Assembly (NCBI RefSeq): GCF_026153355.1
Contig: NZ_CP110636.1
Coordinates: 5,270,001 to 5,334,000 of the forward strand
Reading direction: 5' to 3'
DNA from: Streptomyces endophytica
GTDB taxonomy: Bacteria > Actinomycetota > Actinomycetes > Streptomycetales > Streptomycetaceae
DNA: 64,000 nt
Of the stretch, positions 52,055 through 60,866 are shown one piece after another. Position 1 is the stretch's first letter; each line of letters starts with the position of its first letter. The notes beneath the pieces were generated by a model that was given only the letters and a program-made list of their open reading frames with translations, ran no database searches and was not told where the DNA came from. Position numbers and translations under genes: made by a program.

Positions 52055-53152
52055 TCAGACGGTGGCCAGCCCCAGACCGTAGAACCGCACCGTGTACGGG
52101 CGGATGTCCTCGCCCTCGCCGCCGATCAGCAGGTCCTCCGGGGACGCCACCCCTTCCGCACGGGCCGTCGCCACGACCATCTCCGCCAGTGCGCGGCCCC
52201 GCGGCTCGCCGGGGCCGCCCGCGTCGAAGCGCCACTCCGGGTCGTACGCGTTCTGCCAGGTCTCCCGGCTCTCGGGGTGCTCGGCCACGGTGCCCCAGCC
52301 GAACGATGCCGGGTCGATGTCGCGCTCCGCATAGGAGGCCAGCATCAGGCGGTCATCGGCGTCGATGTCGAACAGGATCGGTGCGGAGCCGCCGAGCCGG
52401 CCGTAGACCGGGATGACCCGGGCGATGCCGAGTGCGGCGAACTCGGCGGGCAGGGTGGTGAAGAAGGCCGCCAGCGCGTCGGTCAGGGTTTCCCAACTCC
52501 GCACCGACCAACGGCCGGGAAGGCTCAGGCCCGCGTTGGCAGGGCCCGGCCGGCTGCCGAAGTAGCCGCTGATCGCGTGCTCTTCGCCGTGGCCGAGGCT
52601 CCACAGCCAGTTCTCGCCCGGCGCGGTGGGCGCGAGGACGAGTTCCGGCCCGCGGCGGCCCGCCCGCAGTTCGAGGGTGTCCTGCTTTCCCCGCCAGCGC
52701 AGGAACGGCGCGCCCCAGGCCGGGGTGGGGGCGTGGTACGGACCCGTGGAACCGTACGAGCCGATGGCCGACGGCTCGCCGAGCTCGTCGAAGAGTTCGT
52801 CCTTCGCGGCACGGAATATCTCCGCCTGCCGGACGGGGTCGGGCTCGGGCGCGGCGTCGGCTCGGGGTGCGGTCGTCGTCAGGCTCGCCACGAGTTCGAG
52901 ATAGGTCTCCTTCTCGACATACCGCTCCTCAGCCGGCCCGACCGGACGCAGCCTCAGCTCACCCGCCTCCGCATCGCGGGCCCCGGCACCGCTCGCAGAC
53001 GTCTGGCCCATGACCTCGTCCCATCGCCGCCCCAGGCTTTCGACGAGGGCGCGGGCGCCGTCCTCGGTCCAGCCTCCGGTGTCCGCCGCGCGGAGCCGGC
53101 GGGCGAGTTCGGCCAGCGGTTCGCCGGCATGGGTGAGATGTCGATCCGTCAT
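52055..53152 (-). CDS. Hypothetical protein, cytoplasmic
   Basis: 365 residues without signal peptide or membrane segment. An N-terminal helical part with heptad-like Leu/Arg spacing (about 1-50) precedes a mixed domain rich in Trp and Gly (WLWSLGHGEEHAISGYFG, WGAPFLRWRGKQDTLELR, VIPVYGRLGGSAPILFDI). The second half recalls the SMI1/KNR4 immunity-protein fold (ILFDIDADDRLMLASY), but the match is loose. Converges with the phosphatase gene (23 bases between stops). Starts ATG 53152. Function unknown. Confidence 0.78.
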   Translation of the reverse strand: MTDRHLTHAGEPLAELARRLRAADTGGWTEDGARALVESLGRRWDEVMGQTSASGAGARDAEAGELRLRPVGPAEERYVEKETYLELVASLTTTAPRADAAPEPDPVRQAEIFRAAKDELFDELGEPSAIGSYGSTGPYHAPTPAWGAPFLRWRGKQDTLELRAGRRGPELVLAPTAPGENWLWSLGHGEEHAISGYFGSRPGPANAGLSLPGRWSVRSWETLTDALAAFFTTLPAEFAALGIARVIPVYGRLGGSAPILFDIDADDRLMLASYAERDIDPASFGWGTVAEHPESRETWQNAYDPEWRFDAGGPGEPRGRALAEMVVATARAEGVASPEDLLIGGEGEDIRPYTVRFYGLGLATV

Positions 53153-53184
53153 GCGGCGATTCTGTCGTACGCCCGCAGGCGGGG

Positions 53185-54249
53185 CTAAACCAGCGGGTGG
53201 CGGTGAACGGGCGGCAGGTCGGGCAGGATGCCTGGCCAGACCGTGTCCAGCACGTGCGCACTCGGCGTGAACAGCCCGGAGGCCAGCACCGGCAGGTCGT
53301 GGACCTCGTGCCACTCCCAGCGGCGGATCAGCTGGGGCTCCCGTACGGCCGGCTCGCCGGTGAAGGCGGTGACCCGCACGGCGGCGGTCAGGCGCGGGAT
53401 GCCGTGGGTGGAGTCCATCAGGATCGCCAGCAGCCGTGCGTCGCCGGGCTCGGCCCGGAGCCCGGTCTCTTCCGCCAACTCCCGGACGGCGGCCTCGGTG
53501 AACGACTCGTCCGCGTCGTTCTTCCCACCCGGAAGCTCCCAGCCCCCTCGGACGGAGTGCCCCAGGAGCACCCGGCCGGCCGCGTCCGTGACCACCACGC
53601 CGGCGCCCGTCAGCGCGTGCGGGGACGGACGCCCCTTGTTGCCGTACGGCACCGGCCCGGAGACCGGCGTGCGCAGCACGAGGACGACGAGCCCTTCGGC
53701 GTCCCGGCGTTCGACGGTGTGCCAGCCGGCGGTCAGCAGCGCGATCTCCGCCTCGTCGAGGGCGAGCTCGCGCCGGTCGTCGGGCACGGAATCGGCGAGG
53801 GGAGCGATGACGGCCAGGGCGCCACCGGGACGCAGGCGTTCGCGCAGCCGGTTCAGGACCCGCGTGCGGTCCCGGAGGAACGCGAGGGACAGGCGCAGGG
53901 TGATCAGGTCGTACGGGGCGCGCAGGTCATCCAGCACGTCGTTTTCGATGTCGCCCCGAACGAAGCGCACGCCGGCCGGAGCCGGAGCCTCGGCCGGTGC
54001 GGGTGGCCGGGCTGCTGCGGCGAACGGGAGCGTGCCCGGGGCGTGGTGGACCGCGTCCACCTCATACCCGTCGGCCGCCAGGTGGCGGGCCAGCTCACCG
54101 GGCCCGCACCCGACGTCCAGTGCCCGGCCGCCCCCGTCCGGTGCCGGCACGAGGCCGTGCAGCAGAGCCCGTTCCGCGTCGCCGAGCGGACGGAAGGACT
54201 TCCCGTAGCCGTCCTGCGCATCCCCTATGTCCCGTGCGGTGTATCCCAC
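53185..54249 (-). CDS. Fusion of SAM methyltransferase and Nudix hydrolase
   Basis: 354 residues. The first half is a class I methyltransferase with the SAM-binding loop LDVGCGPG (44-51) and an acidic strand (FVRGDIEND). The second half is a Nudix domain with a complete Nudix box (GGKNDADESFTEAAVRELAE, continuing ETG; about 241-263), so hydrolysis of an X-linked nucleoside diphosphate is expected. Both halves are intact. GTG 54249 was preferred to GTG 54261 because GGAAGG directly abuts the latter. Substrates are unknown; a combined repair or modified-nucleotide clean-up role is only a guess. Confidence 0.85.
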   Translation of the reverse strand: MGYTARDIGDAQDGYGKSFRPLGDAERALLHGLVPAPDGGGRALDVGCGPGELARHLAADGYEVDAVHHAPGTLPFAAAARPPAPAEAPAPAGVRFVRGDIENDVLDDLRAPYDLITLRLSLAFLRDRTRVLNRLRERLRPGGALAVIAPLADSVPDDRRELALDEAEIALLTAGWHTVERRDAEGLVVLVLRTPVSGPVPYGNKGRPSPHALTGAGVVVTDAAGRVLLGHSVRGGWELPGGKNDADESFTEAAVRELAEETGLRAEPGDARLLAILMDSTHGIPRLTAAVRVTAFTGEPAVREPQLIRRWEWHEVHDLPVLASGLFTPSAHVLDTVWPGILPDLPPVHRHPLV

Positions 54250-54486
54250 TACGCGTCCCACCTTCCGGCCGTCCTCGGTCCGTCCTCGGTCCGTCGTGGC
54301 CAGTCTTCACCTCGGCACGTCTGAGTGAACGTCCCCTGGACACATCGGTATCGCCCTCACCGCCCCGTGCGCATTCCCACTCGGATGAGTGAAAAGTGCT
54401 CCACCGGCCTCACGTTGAGCACGTGTATGCCGAAGGGGAGGACAGGAAGCGGCAAAGGGTCGCTTGCATTAATCGGAAGGTTCGGT

Positions 54487-54843
54487 ATGTCACGGATCAC
54501 GCGGATGACCGCTCTGGCTGCTCTCGCGGCAGGCACCGCTGTGGGCGGTACATCGGCTGCATTCGCCGACAGCAACGCGGCCGGCGGCGCTGTTGGTTCA
54601 CCGGGGGTGGTGTCGGGCAACCTCATCCAGGTCCCGATCCACATTCCGATCAATGTCTGTGGCAACACCGTCGACATCGTGGGCCTGTTGAACCCTGCCT
54701 TCGGCAACAACTGCCTCAACGGCCTGGAGCGGCGTGTGATCATCCACCGCGTCGTCAAGCACTACCACCACCACGACTTCAAGGGGAAGCACAAGAAGGG
54801 CCACCACGGCATGAGCTCCAAGCACCACAGCCACAGCAAGTAG
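54487..54843 (+). CDS. Chaplin with a His/Lys-rich C-terminal tail
   Basis: 118 residues. Signal peptide to about residue 27 (AAFA-DSN). One chaplin domain (about 37-78: GSPGVVSGNLIQVPIHIPIN, VCGNTVDIVGLLNPAFGNNC) with the two cysteines (58, 76) that form the disulfide. Chaplins assemble into the amyloid surface layer of aerial hyphae. Unusual: the last 32 residues are basic and contain 11 histidines (KHYHHHDFKGKHKKGHHG). There is no sortase signal, so it belongs with the short, freely secreted type. ATG 54487 has GGAAGG 6 bases upstream. Confidence 0.92.
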   Translation: MSRITRMTALAALAAGTAVGGTSAAFADSNAAGGAVGSPGVVSGNLIQVPIHIPINVCGNTVDIVGLLNPAFGNNCLNGLERRVIIHRVVKHYHHHDFKGKHKKGHHGMSSKHHSHSK

Positions 54844-54936
54844 TCGGCAGCGCCGCGACCGGACCCGGGCCGATTTCCCTCCGATAGCCCTTCCACTATT
54901 CCCGGCGGGATCGGCCCGCTTTCGGGCGGAGTTCCG

Positions 54937-54967
54937 GGGCCGCACCATGCAGCGCATGGTGCGGCCC
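54937..54967. terminator. Bidirectional terminator between chaplin and hydrolase genes
   Basis: Arms GGGCCGCACCATG (54937-54949) and CATGGTGCGGCCC (54955-54967) pair perfectly over 13 bases with a CAGCG loop, and TTTT follows on the plus strand. It serves two converging genes. Confidence 0.85.
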
Positions 54968-54999
54968 GCTGCTTTTCCGGAGCACCTCCGGGTGTTCTT

Positions 55000-55827
55000 T
55001 CAGAGCACGTCCAGCAGTTGCTGGGCGAACTCCTTCGGGTACTCGGTGCAGCCGAGGTGCCCGCCGGGGAATTCCACGGCTTTTCCGCCGATCATTTCGG
55101 CGAGCCGGGTGGCCGGTCCGTACAGCGCCTCCTGCGGACGCGAATCCCGGCCGACCGCCGGCACCAGGCGGCCCGCGGCCCGCCGCAGCGCGGCGACATC
55201 GGGCGCAGAGCCCGAGAACGGACACAGGATGTGCTCCAGGAAGACCGGCAGGTTGGCGTGCATCCGCGGAGCCATCTCCTGGATCTCCGGGGGCAGTTCG
55301 GTCACTTCCCCGTCGTCGTCCGGCCGGCCTCCCAGCCCTTCGCTGAAGCGCGCCATCGCGGCGCCGACGCCCTGCGTACGGAACGTCTCGCGTACGTCGG
55401 CGAACAGCGCCCGGTGCGGGGCGGGGTCGGGGAGGAGCTCCAGCAGCGGCGGTTCGTGGGCGACGACCCGGTGGAGCCGCTCGGGGTGCCGGGCGAGCAG
55501 GTCGAGGGCGACGATCGCGCCCGAACTGCTGCCGAGGACGGACGCTTCCTCGTGCGGCGAGAGCAGTTCCAGCAGCCGGTGGGCGTCGTCGCTCCACACC
55601 TCGACCCGCTGGTCGGTGACCGGACCGTCGAGGCGGCTGCGGGACAGACCGCGCGGGTCGTAGGACACCACGGTGTAGCGGGCGGCCAGGTCGCCGGTCA
55701 TGGCCGCATACAGTCCGGCGTCCGCGGCGCCGCCGGGTATCAGCAGCAGCACCGGGCCGCGGCCGCGGCGTTCGTAATGGAGAGTGGCACCGGGCACGTC
55801 GAGGGTGCCGGTGGTGGGTTCGTTCAT
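55000..55827 (-). CDS. Alpha/beta-fold hydrolase
   Basis: 275 residues. Nucleophile elbow GSSSG (Ser101), oxyanion segment IPGGAADAGLY, YDPRGLSRS and a late His in GGHLG, the usual order of the family. Substrate not predictable. Its ATG overlaps the stop of the TetR gene (ATGA at 55824-55827), so the regulator and hydrolase form a coupled pair, probably a small-molecule response unit. Confidence 0.9.
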   Translation of the reverse strand: MNEPTTGTLDVPGATLHYERRGRGPVLLLIPGGAADAGLYAAMTGDLAARYTVVSYDPRGLSRSRLDGPVTDQRVEVWSDDAHRLLELLSPHEEASVLGSSSGAIVALDLLARHPERLHRVVAHEPPLLELLPDPAPHRALFADVRETFRTQGVGAAMARFSEGLGGRPDDDGEVTELPPEIQEMAPRMHANLPVFLEHILCPFSGSAPDVAALRRAAGRLVPAVGRDSRPQEALYGPATRLAEMIGGKAVEFPGGHLGCTEYPKEFAQQLLDVL

Positions 55828-56411
55828 GCTTCTTCCCCCTCAGGTCGGGTCGGCCAGTTCTCCAGGAGCACGTGCAGTGCGTCGAGGGAACGGGACCAGG
55901 ACTCCTGGACGGCGCGCGGGTGGCCGAAGCCGCCGCTCAACTCCAGGTGGATGTAGCCGTGGAAGGTGCTGCGCAGGAGACGGCCGGCGTCGGTCAGGTC
56001 CGGCTCGGTGAGGTCGTAGGCGCGCAGCATGCCGTAGGTGAGCTCGACGCTGCGGCGCGGTCCGGTGGAGTCGCCCACCTCGTCGGGACCGAGCTGTATC
56101 TGGGTCGCCGCGTAACGGCCGGGGTGTTCCAGCGCGTAGCCCCGGTAGGCGTTGGCGAAGGCGACAAGCGCGGCCTTGCCGGAGCGGCCCGCCACCGCCT
56201 CGGCGATCCGGTCCATCATCTCCTCGGACGCCAGCAGGGCCACCCGGACGCACAGGTCACGGCGGTTCTTGAGGTGCGAGTAAAGGCTGGCGTCCTTGAC
56301 GCCGAAGTGTCGCGCGAGCGCGGACACCGTGACCTTGTCCATCCCGACCTCGTCGGCCATCTCCGCGGCCGCCCGCGTCAGCCTGTCGGCATTGAGCCCC
56401 GCGCGCACCAT
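55824..56411 (-). CDS. TetR-family transcriptional regulator
   Basis: 195 residues. N-terminal TetR helix-turn-helix (VTVSALARHFGVKDASLYSH) and a C-terminal ligand-binding domain of the TetR_C type with HPGRYAATQ. First gene of a two-gene unit with the hydrolase. A perfect palindrome 79 bases upstream is the likely operator, so autorepression released by a hydrolase substrate is a reasonable model. Starts ATG 56411. Confidence 0.92.
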   Translation of the reverse strand: MVRAGLNADRLTRAAAEMADEVGMDKVTVSALARHFGVKDASLYSHLKNRRDLCVRVALLASEEMMDRIAEAVAGRSGKAALVAFANAYRGYALEHPGRYAATQIQLGPDEVGDSTGPRRSVELTYGMLRAYDLTEPDLTDAGRLLRSTFHGYIHLELSGGFGHPRAVQESWSRSLDALHVLLENWPTRPEGEEA

Positions 56412-56489
56412 GCAGCCTCCACGTTCCGTTCCGGGCCCAGGACGTGAATCCCGGTCGGTCTCCGCCGCCGGGCTCCGGGCGAGCGCCCT

Positions 56490-56508
56490 TTCCTAGGAGC
56501 TCTAGGAA
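56490..56508 (-). promoter_or_regulatory. Palindromic operator of the TetR-hydrolase unit
   Basis: Arms TTCCTAG and CTAGGAA separated by GAGCT; a second weaker related element (CCTAGCATGGTTAGG) follows at 56513-56527. Position and symmetry fit autorepression by the TetR protein. Confidence 0.65.
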
Positions 56509-56607
56509 GAAACCTAGCATGGTTAGGAAGTGCGTTGCCGGCGCTATTTCGTGCCGGACGGGCCCCTCTCGGGCTGCGGCGGCAGGCACGATGGGCATAC
56601 TCCGGCC

Positions 56608-57153
56608 ATGGATACGAGTGCGGGGGCGGACGTCCTACGGCCGGGCCAGGCGGGGCGGCTGGGGCCGGGGAACGAGTCGGGCCGTCGGGTGGCGTGGGCA
56701 CTGCGTTCCGCCCGGCCGGCGGACATCGAGCCGATCGCGGAGCTGCGGGCAACGGTGCTGCGCCCGGACCTGGAGCGGTTGGGACGGTTCGACGCGCATC
56801 GGGTCCGGCAGCGGTTCCGGGATTCCTTTTCCCCGCGGCACACGTCGGTCATCGTGGCCGATGACGCCCTCGCGGGCTGCGTCACGGTGCGCCCCGCCGA
56901 GGACGGGCGATGGCTGGAGCATTTCTATCTCGCTCCGGACTTGCAGGGCCGGGGGCTCGGGGCGGCTGTGCTGCGCACCCTGCTGAAGCGGATCGATGCC
57001 GACGGCGTGCCCGTCCGCCTGAACGTCCTGCAGGGCAGCGCCGCCCGGCGGCTGTACGAGCGTCACGGATTCACCGTGGAGGCTCAGGACCCGATCGATG
57101 TCTACATGGTGCGACGGCCGGGTGCGGGCACGGATGCCCTCGGGATTCCGTGA
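56608..57153 (+). CDS. GNAT-family N-acetyltransferase
   Basis: 181 residues. N-terminal tail of about 30 residues, then a GNAT fold with the acetyl-CoA loop LQGRGLGAAVL and the conserved end ARRLYERHGF. Acceptor substrate unknown. ATG 56608 was chosen although the frame is open further upstream, because the upstream part reads as non-coding. Single gene, divergent from the TetR unit. Confidence 0.9.
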   Translation: MDTSAGADVLRPGQAGRLGPGNESGRRVAWALRSARPADIEPIAELRATVLRPDLERLGRFDAHRVRQRFRDSFSPRHTSVIVADDALAGCVTVRPAEDGRWLEHFYLAPDLQGRGLGAAVLRTLLKRIDADGVPVRLNVLQGSAARRLYERHGFTVEAQDPIDVYMVRRPGAGTDALGIP

Positions 57154-57226
57154 CGGCCTGAGATTGTCAGTCATGGTCCTTATACTTTCGGCGACTTGTT
57201 GATCAACACGGCCGATCGGAGTTGCC

Positions 57227-58243
57227 ATGTCGGTCCGACGGCTTCTTGCGCCCGAAGATCTGGAGACGCCGCGGCCTCTTCCCGCGCGTTCGCCGGTCCC
57301 CCAGCGGATCACCGCGGTCGCGGTCACCGCGGATCTGAGCCGGACCGCGATCGCGATGGCCGCGCCGTGGTTCCACGAGCTCACCGAGGTGCTGGTGCTG
57401 ACGGACGGGGCCGTGACCCGCCTGGCCGTCCCCGATCGTCGACGCGTCCTCGACCTCCTCTTCGACCCCGACGGGTCGGCGCTGACCGCCATGGTCAGCG
57501 GCAACTCCATCCACCGCTGGGCGCTCGACGACCGCTGCGAGCGGTGGCCGCTGGGCATGCCCGGCAGTGGTGGATCGCTCGACCTGCCACTCGCCCAAGT
57601 CGCGGTCGGCGGACGGTCGTTCGCCACCGCCAACGCGTTCACCCGGAACGTCGTCGTCTGGGACGCACAGACCCGGCGGGTCCGCCACGACATCCACGAG
57701 ACCTTCAAGGACCTCGCGTATGACGACCGGGTGGTGGGCGAAGGAACCGTCGCCCTGAGCGCGGACGGCTCGCGCCTGGCCTTCTGCCGGCCTCGTCGCT
57801 CGCTCTTGAGGAACGACGAGGCCGTCGTCGTGCAGGATGTCGGCAGCGGCGCACACGCCGAGCACCGTAGCGGCATCCCCTGGGCGAACGGCCTGGCATT
57901 CGCTCCGGACGGTGCCGCGCTCGCGGTGGTGGGCGTCCGCCCGGAGCACACGGTGGCCACGGTCGTCGCCCTGAACCACCCGGCCGACGCCCCGGAACCG
58001 GTGGTCCTGCCGACGGATCGACGCGTCGACCGGATCAACCTGCGGCCCGTATGGTGCGGCGCCGAACCGCGCGTGCCGATCGTGGACCGGAACCGCGTCA
58101 CCGTCTGGAACCTCGCCAGCGGCTCCGCCGTCCTCTCCGTGCGCGTCCCCGGTCCGCGGACCGCCGCCACGCTCACGCCCGACGGCCGCACCCTGGTGAT
58201 CGCGTCACCCGACGACGGTGTGCACGCCCACCCCCTCCCCTGA
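57227..58243 (+). CDS. WD40-like beta-propeller protein, first of a pair
   Basis: 338 residues, no signal peptide. Repeated strands of the type LAFAPDGAALAVVGV and VALSADGSRLAFCRP with VWD/VWN motifs indicate a beta-propeller of five to seven blades. No enzymatic motif. CGGAG lies 6 bases before ATG 57227. The next gene starts 28 bases later and encodes another propeller-like protein, so the two are probably co-transcribed. Function unknown; a scaffold or recognition role is likely. Confidence 0.82.
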   Translation: MSVRRLLAPEDLETPRPLPARSPVPQRITAVAVTADLSRTAIAMAAPWFHELTEVLVLTDGAVTRLAVPDRRRVLDLLFDPDGSALTAMVSGNSIHRWALDDRCERWPLGMPGSGGSLDLPLAQVAVGGRSFATANAFTRNVVVWDAQTRRVRHDIHETFKDLAYDDRVVGEGTVALSADGSRLAFCRPRRSLLRNDEAVVVQDVGSGAHAEHRSGIPWANGLAFAPDGAALAVVGVRPEHTVATVVALNHPADAPEPVVLPTDRRVDRINLRPVWCGAEPRVPIVDRNRVTVWNLASGSAVLSVRVPGPRTAATLTPDGRTLVIASPDDGVHAHPLP

Positions 58244-58271
58244 CCTCCGCACCACGTAGGACGCCGTTGCG

Positions 58272-59654
58272 ATGAGCTCCCTTGACGAACTGCTGAAGGC
58301 GCGCCCGACCAAGCAGGTCTGGCGTGAAGTCTGTCTGCTCCTCGCGGAGTTGGACGAGGAGGAACTGGCCGCGGTCGCGCCGCGGGTGCTGGCCTGGCCC
58401 GCGCAGCAGCGCCCGATGCCCGACGACTGGTGGGCCGAGTGGAGGGCGGGCGCCGTACGCCCACACCACTCCCTCGCCGGGATGCGCCACCTCGGACACC
58501 TTGATGGCTCCCAGGGTGAGTGCGAGGTGGGCGAGGAGGAAGAGGACGAGGACGAGGAGACGGGGCTCGCCGAGGCGTCCTTCCCTTACGGGGCGACCGC
58601 GGTGGCGGTGCCCTCCGGCCTGTCCTGGGTGGCGTTGGGCGCGGCGGCCGAGTGGCACCACAACGGCGGCGACATCGTCCGCTGGGACACCGTGGAGAAG
58701 GACCGGCTGACCTGGTTCCTCAACGGAGCCCGCTATCACGACGAGCCCCACGACATGCAGGCCGGCCCGGACGGCCGGATCGTGGTGACGTCTGTCGAAG
58801 GCCACCTGCACGCCTGGTCCGCCGAGGCCGGGCAGGAGTTGTGGACCCTTCCGGTGTCCTCCGGGTCCTCCGACCGGGACGACGATGAGGAGGGGGAGGA
58901 GGACGACGACTTCGAGGACGAGGGGGACGAGGACGACTTCGAAGACGACTTCGAGGACGATGACGAGGATGAGGGGAGCCTCGGCATGGACGACCCCGTC
59001 CGGATCGGTTTCAGCGGCGACGGCTGCCGGGTGGCCGCCGGCACCTGTGAGTCGGGCCGGGTCGCCGTCATGGAGGCGGAGACCGGCCAGGTGATATTCA
59101 CCGTTCCGGCCGAGGAGGAGGCGTTCGGCCCCGTCGCCCTGGACACGAGCGGCCGGCTGCTGGTGCACACGTCGCCGAAGGGCCGTGTGGTGGTCCGCGA
59201 GGTCGACGGCGGCGCCGTGCTGGCCACCGCTCCGACCCGGCTCAGCCATGTGCACGCCCTCGCCATGTCCCCCGACGGGACGGTCGTGTTCGTGGTGGGT
59301 GTTGCGGCCGACGACGCCGCACCCGCCGCCCAGGTGGTGAGTCTCGGTCCCTCACCCACGGTCGGTGAGCTGATCCGGCCGACGGAGTTCCCGGTCAAGA
59401 TCAGCACGCATTCGGTCCTCGCCGGTTCCGGCACCCGCGCCGTGTGGACCGAGCGCGGCCCGTACGCCGTCGTCCCGACCGGCGACGGCTCGGTGCTCTT
59501 CGACTCGACCGCCCGGATCCTCTGGGCGGACCCGAACCGCCAGATCGTGTCGTTCACTCCCGACGGACGGGCGCTGGTGACCGTCAACGAGGCCATCGAG
59601 GCCTGGTTCCTCGCGGGCCTGACCGTGCCCGAGCCGTCGGCCACCGTCGGCTGA
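58272..59654 (+). CDS. WD40-like beta-propeller protein with long acidic insert
   Basis: 460 residues, cytoplasmic. A helical N-terminus (1-60) with a Trp-rich turn (DDWWAEWRAG) leads into propeller strands (LHAWSAEAGQELW, VRIGFSGDGCRVAAG, ALAMSPDGTVVFVVG, IVSFTPDGRALVTV). Two acidic blocks interrupt it: residues 82-97 and residues 201-235, where 28 of 35 residues are Asp or Glu. The insert is encoded by a degenerate GAC/GAG repeat tract (about 58872-58976). Likely binds basic partners or divalent cations; no family name is recognised. Co-oriented with the preceding propeller gene. Confidence 0.82.
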   Translation: MSSLDELLKARPTKQVWREVCLLLAELDEEELAAVAPRVLAWPAQQRPMPDDWWAEWRAGAVRPHHSLAGMRHLGHLDGSQGECEVGEEEEDEDEETGLAEASFPYGATAVAVPSGLSWVALGAAAEWHHNGGDIVRWDTVEKDRLTWFLNGARYHDEPHDMQAGPDGRIVVTSVEGHLHAWSAEAGQELWTLPVSSGSSDRDDDEEGEEDDDFEDEGDEDDFEDDFEDDDEDEGSLGMDDPVRIGFSGDGCRVAAGTCESGRVAVMEAETGQVIFTVPAEEEAFGPVALDTSGRLLVHTSPKGRVVVREVDGGAVLATAPTRLSHVHALAMSPDGTVVFVVGVAADDAAPAAQVVSLGPSPTVGELIRPTEFPVKISTHSVLAGSGTRAVWTERGPYAVVPTGDGSVLFDSTARILWADPNRQIVSFTPDGRALVTVNEAIEAWFLAGLTVPEPSATVG

Positions 59655-59714
59655 CGTCAGTCGGCGGCCGGCGGGCCGGGAGCACGGAGCCGCCGGGGGC
59701 CGGGGTGGGCCAGA

Positions 59715-60779
59715 TCAGTCGACGTCCGCGGGCAGGGGCGGAAGGCGCAGGTGCGCGAGGTCATCGGGGGCCGGGGTGGTGTGCGGCCACATGGGGGTGA
59801 CGTCGGCGTCGACGGCCGCGGGGGCATCGGTCAGGCGCATCCGCTCGCGCAGCCTGCCGTAGAAGTCGGTGGGCCCCAGCCGCACGACGCGCAGACGCTG
59901 GGGAGCCGCGTAGACACCGATCCAGTCCCCCGGTCCCAGCACGCCGCGCAATTGGCCGTCGACGCTCACCGCCGCGCGGCCGGAATGCCGCAGGACGCGG
60001 AGGGCGACGGCCTCGTCGGGGGCGGCGACCACCGAGCGGTTGAAGGTCATGTGCGGGGCGACGGGAGTGAAGATGATCGCGTCGGCCCGCGGAGAGATGA
60101 CCGGGCCGCCGGCGGCGAAGCTGTAGGCGGTGGAGCCGGTGGGTGTGGCGACCAGGACGGCGTCCGCGGAGTAGGAGGCGAGCAGCCGGCCCGCGAGGTA
60201 CACGCCGAGGGCGACCTGCCGGTCGCGTGCCAGTTTCTCCAGGACGATGTCGTTGAGGGCCGTCACGTTCAGGGCCACCCCCCAGTCCAGGGCGACGGCA
60301 CACTCGGGGCGGACCGGCGGAGGCGGCAACGCGGGGCCCCGCCCGTAGCGCAGCAGCGTCTCCATTCCCTCGGGGAGCTCCAGCGGGCAGGAGGCCCGCA
60401 TCGTCAGCATCAGGCGGGTCTCGACGTCCACATGGCCGCGGTGGATGGTGTCCAGCGCGCACTCGACGTCGTCGGCCGGGACCTCGGTCAGAAAGCCGAG
60501 GGTGCCCAGGTCGACGCCGAGGACGAGCGCGTCGTTCTGGGCGGCCAGGCGGGCTCCGCGCAGGAAGGTGCCGTCTCCGCCGAGCGTGACGATCAGATCG
60601 GGGCTACCGGCGGCCGCGACCTCCTCCCCCGCGTCCCGCCGCTGTTCACCCTCACCCCACACGTCGATGGCGACGCAGCCGACCTCCTGGCGCTCACACC
60701 ACCGTCGCACGACATCGGCGGCCGCCACGGCCCCGGGACGGCCTCCGTGGACGACGATGCCCACCCGTTGCACGCTCAA
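59715..60779 (-). CDS. NAD kinase (ATP/polyphosphate-NAD)
   Basis: 354 residues. Makes NADP from NAD. The motifs GGDGT (67-71), NDIVLEK and TPTGSTAYSF are intact. Somewhat longer than typical because of a proline-rich insertion (RYGRGPALPPPPVRPE). TTG 60779 was chosen for the AAAGGA 7 bases upstream; GTG 60773 gives nearly the same protein. This appears to be an additional NAD kinase, since it lies apart from the recN-type context of the usual housekeeping copy. Converges with the acidic propeller gene. Confidence 0.9.
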   Translation of the reverse strand: MSVQRVGIVVHGGRPGAVAAADVVRRWCERQEVGCVAIDVWGEGEQRRDAGEEVAAAGSPDLIVTLGGDGTFLRGARLAAQNDALVLGVDLGTLGFLTEVPADDVECALDTIHRGHVDVETRLMLTMRASCPLELPEGMETLLRYGRGPALPPPPVRPECAVALDWGVALNVTALNDIVLEKLARDRQVALGVYLAGRLLASYSADAVLVATPTGSTAYSFAAGGPVISPRADAIIFTPVAPHMTFNRSVVAAPDEAVALRVLRHSGRAAVSVDGQLRGVLGPGDWIGVYAAPQRLRVVRLGPTDFYGRLRERMRLTDAPAAVDADVTPMWPHTTPAPDDLAHLRLPPLPADVD

Positions 60780-60866
60780 CCGGCGTCCTTTCCCTCCGGG
60801 TGCCCCGTTCGCCCGCGCCTGGCCATGGACGCGCGGCCGAACACCGCCGCTCACGGAGCGATACCG

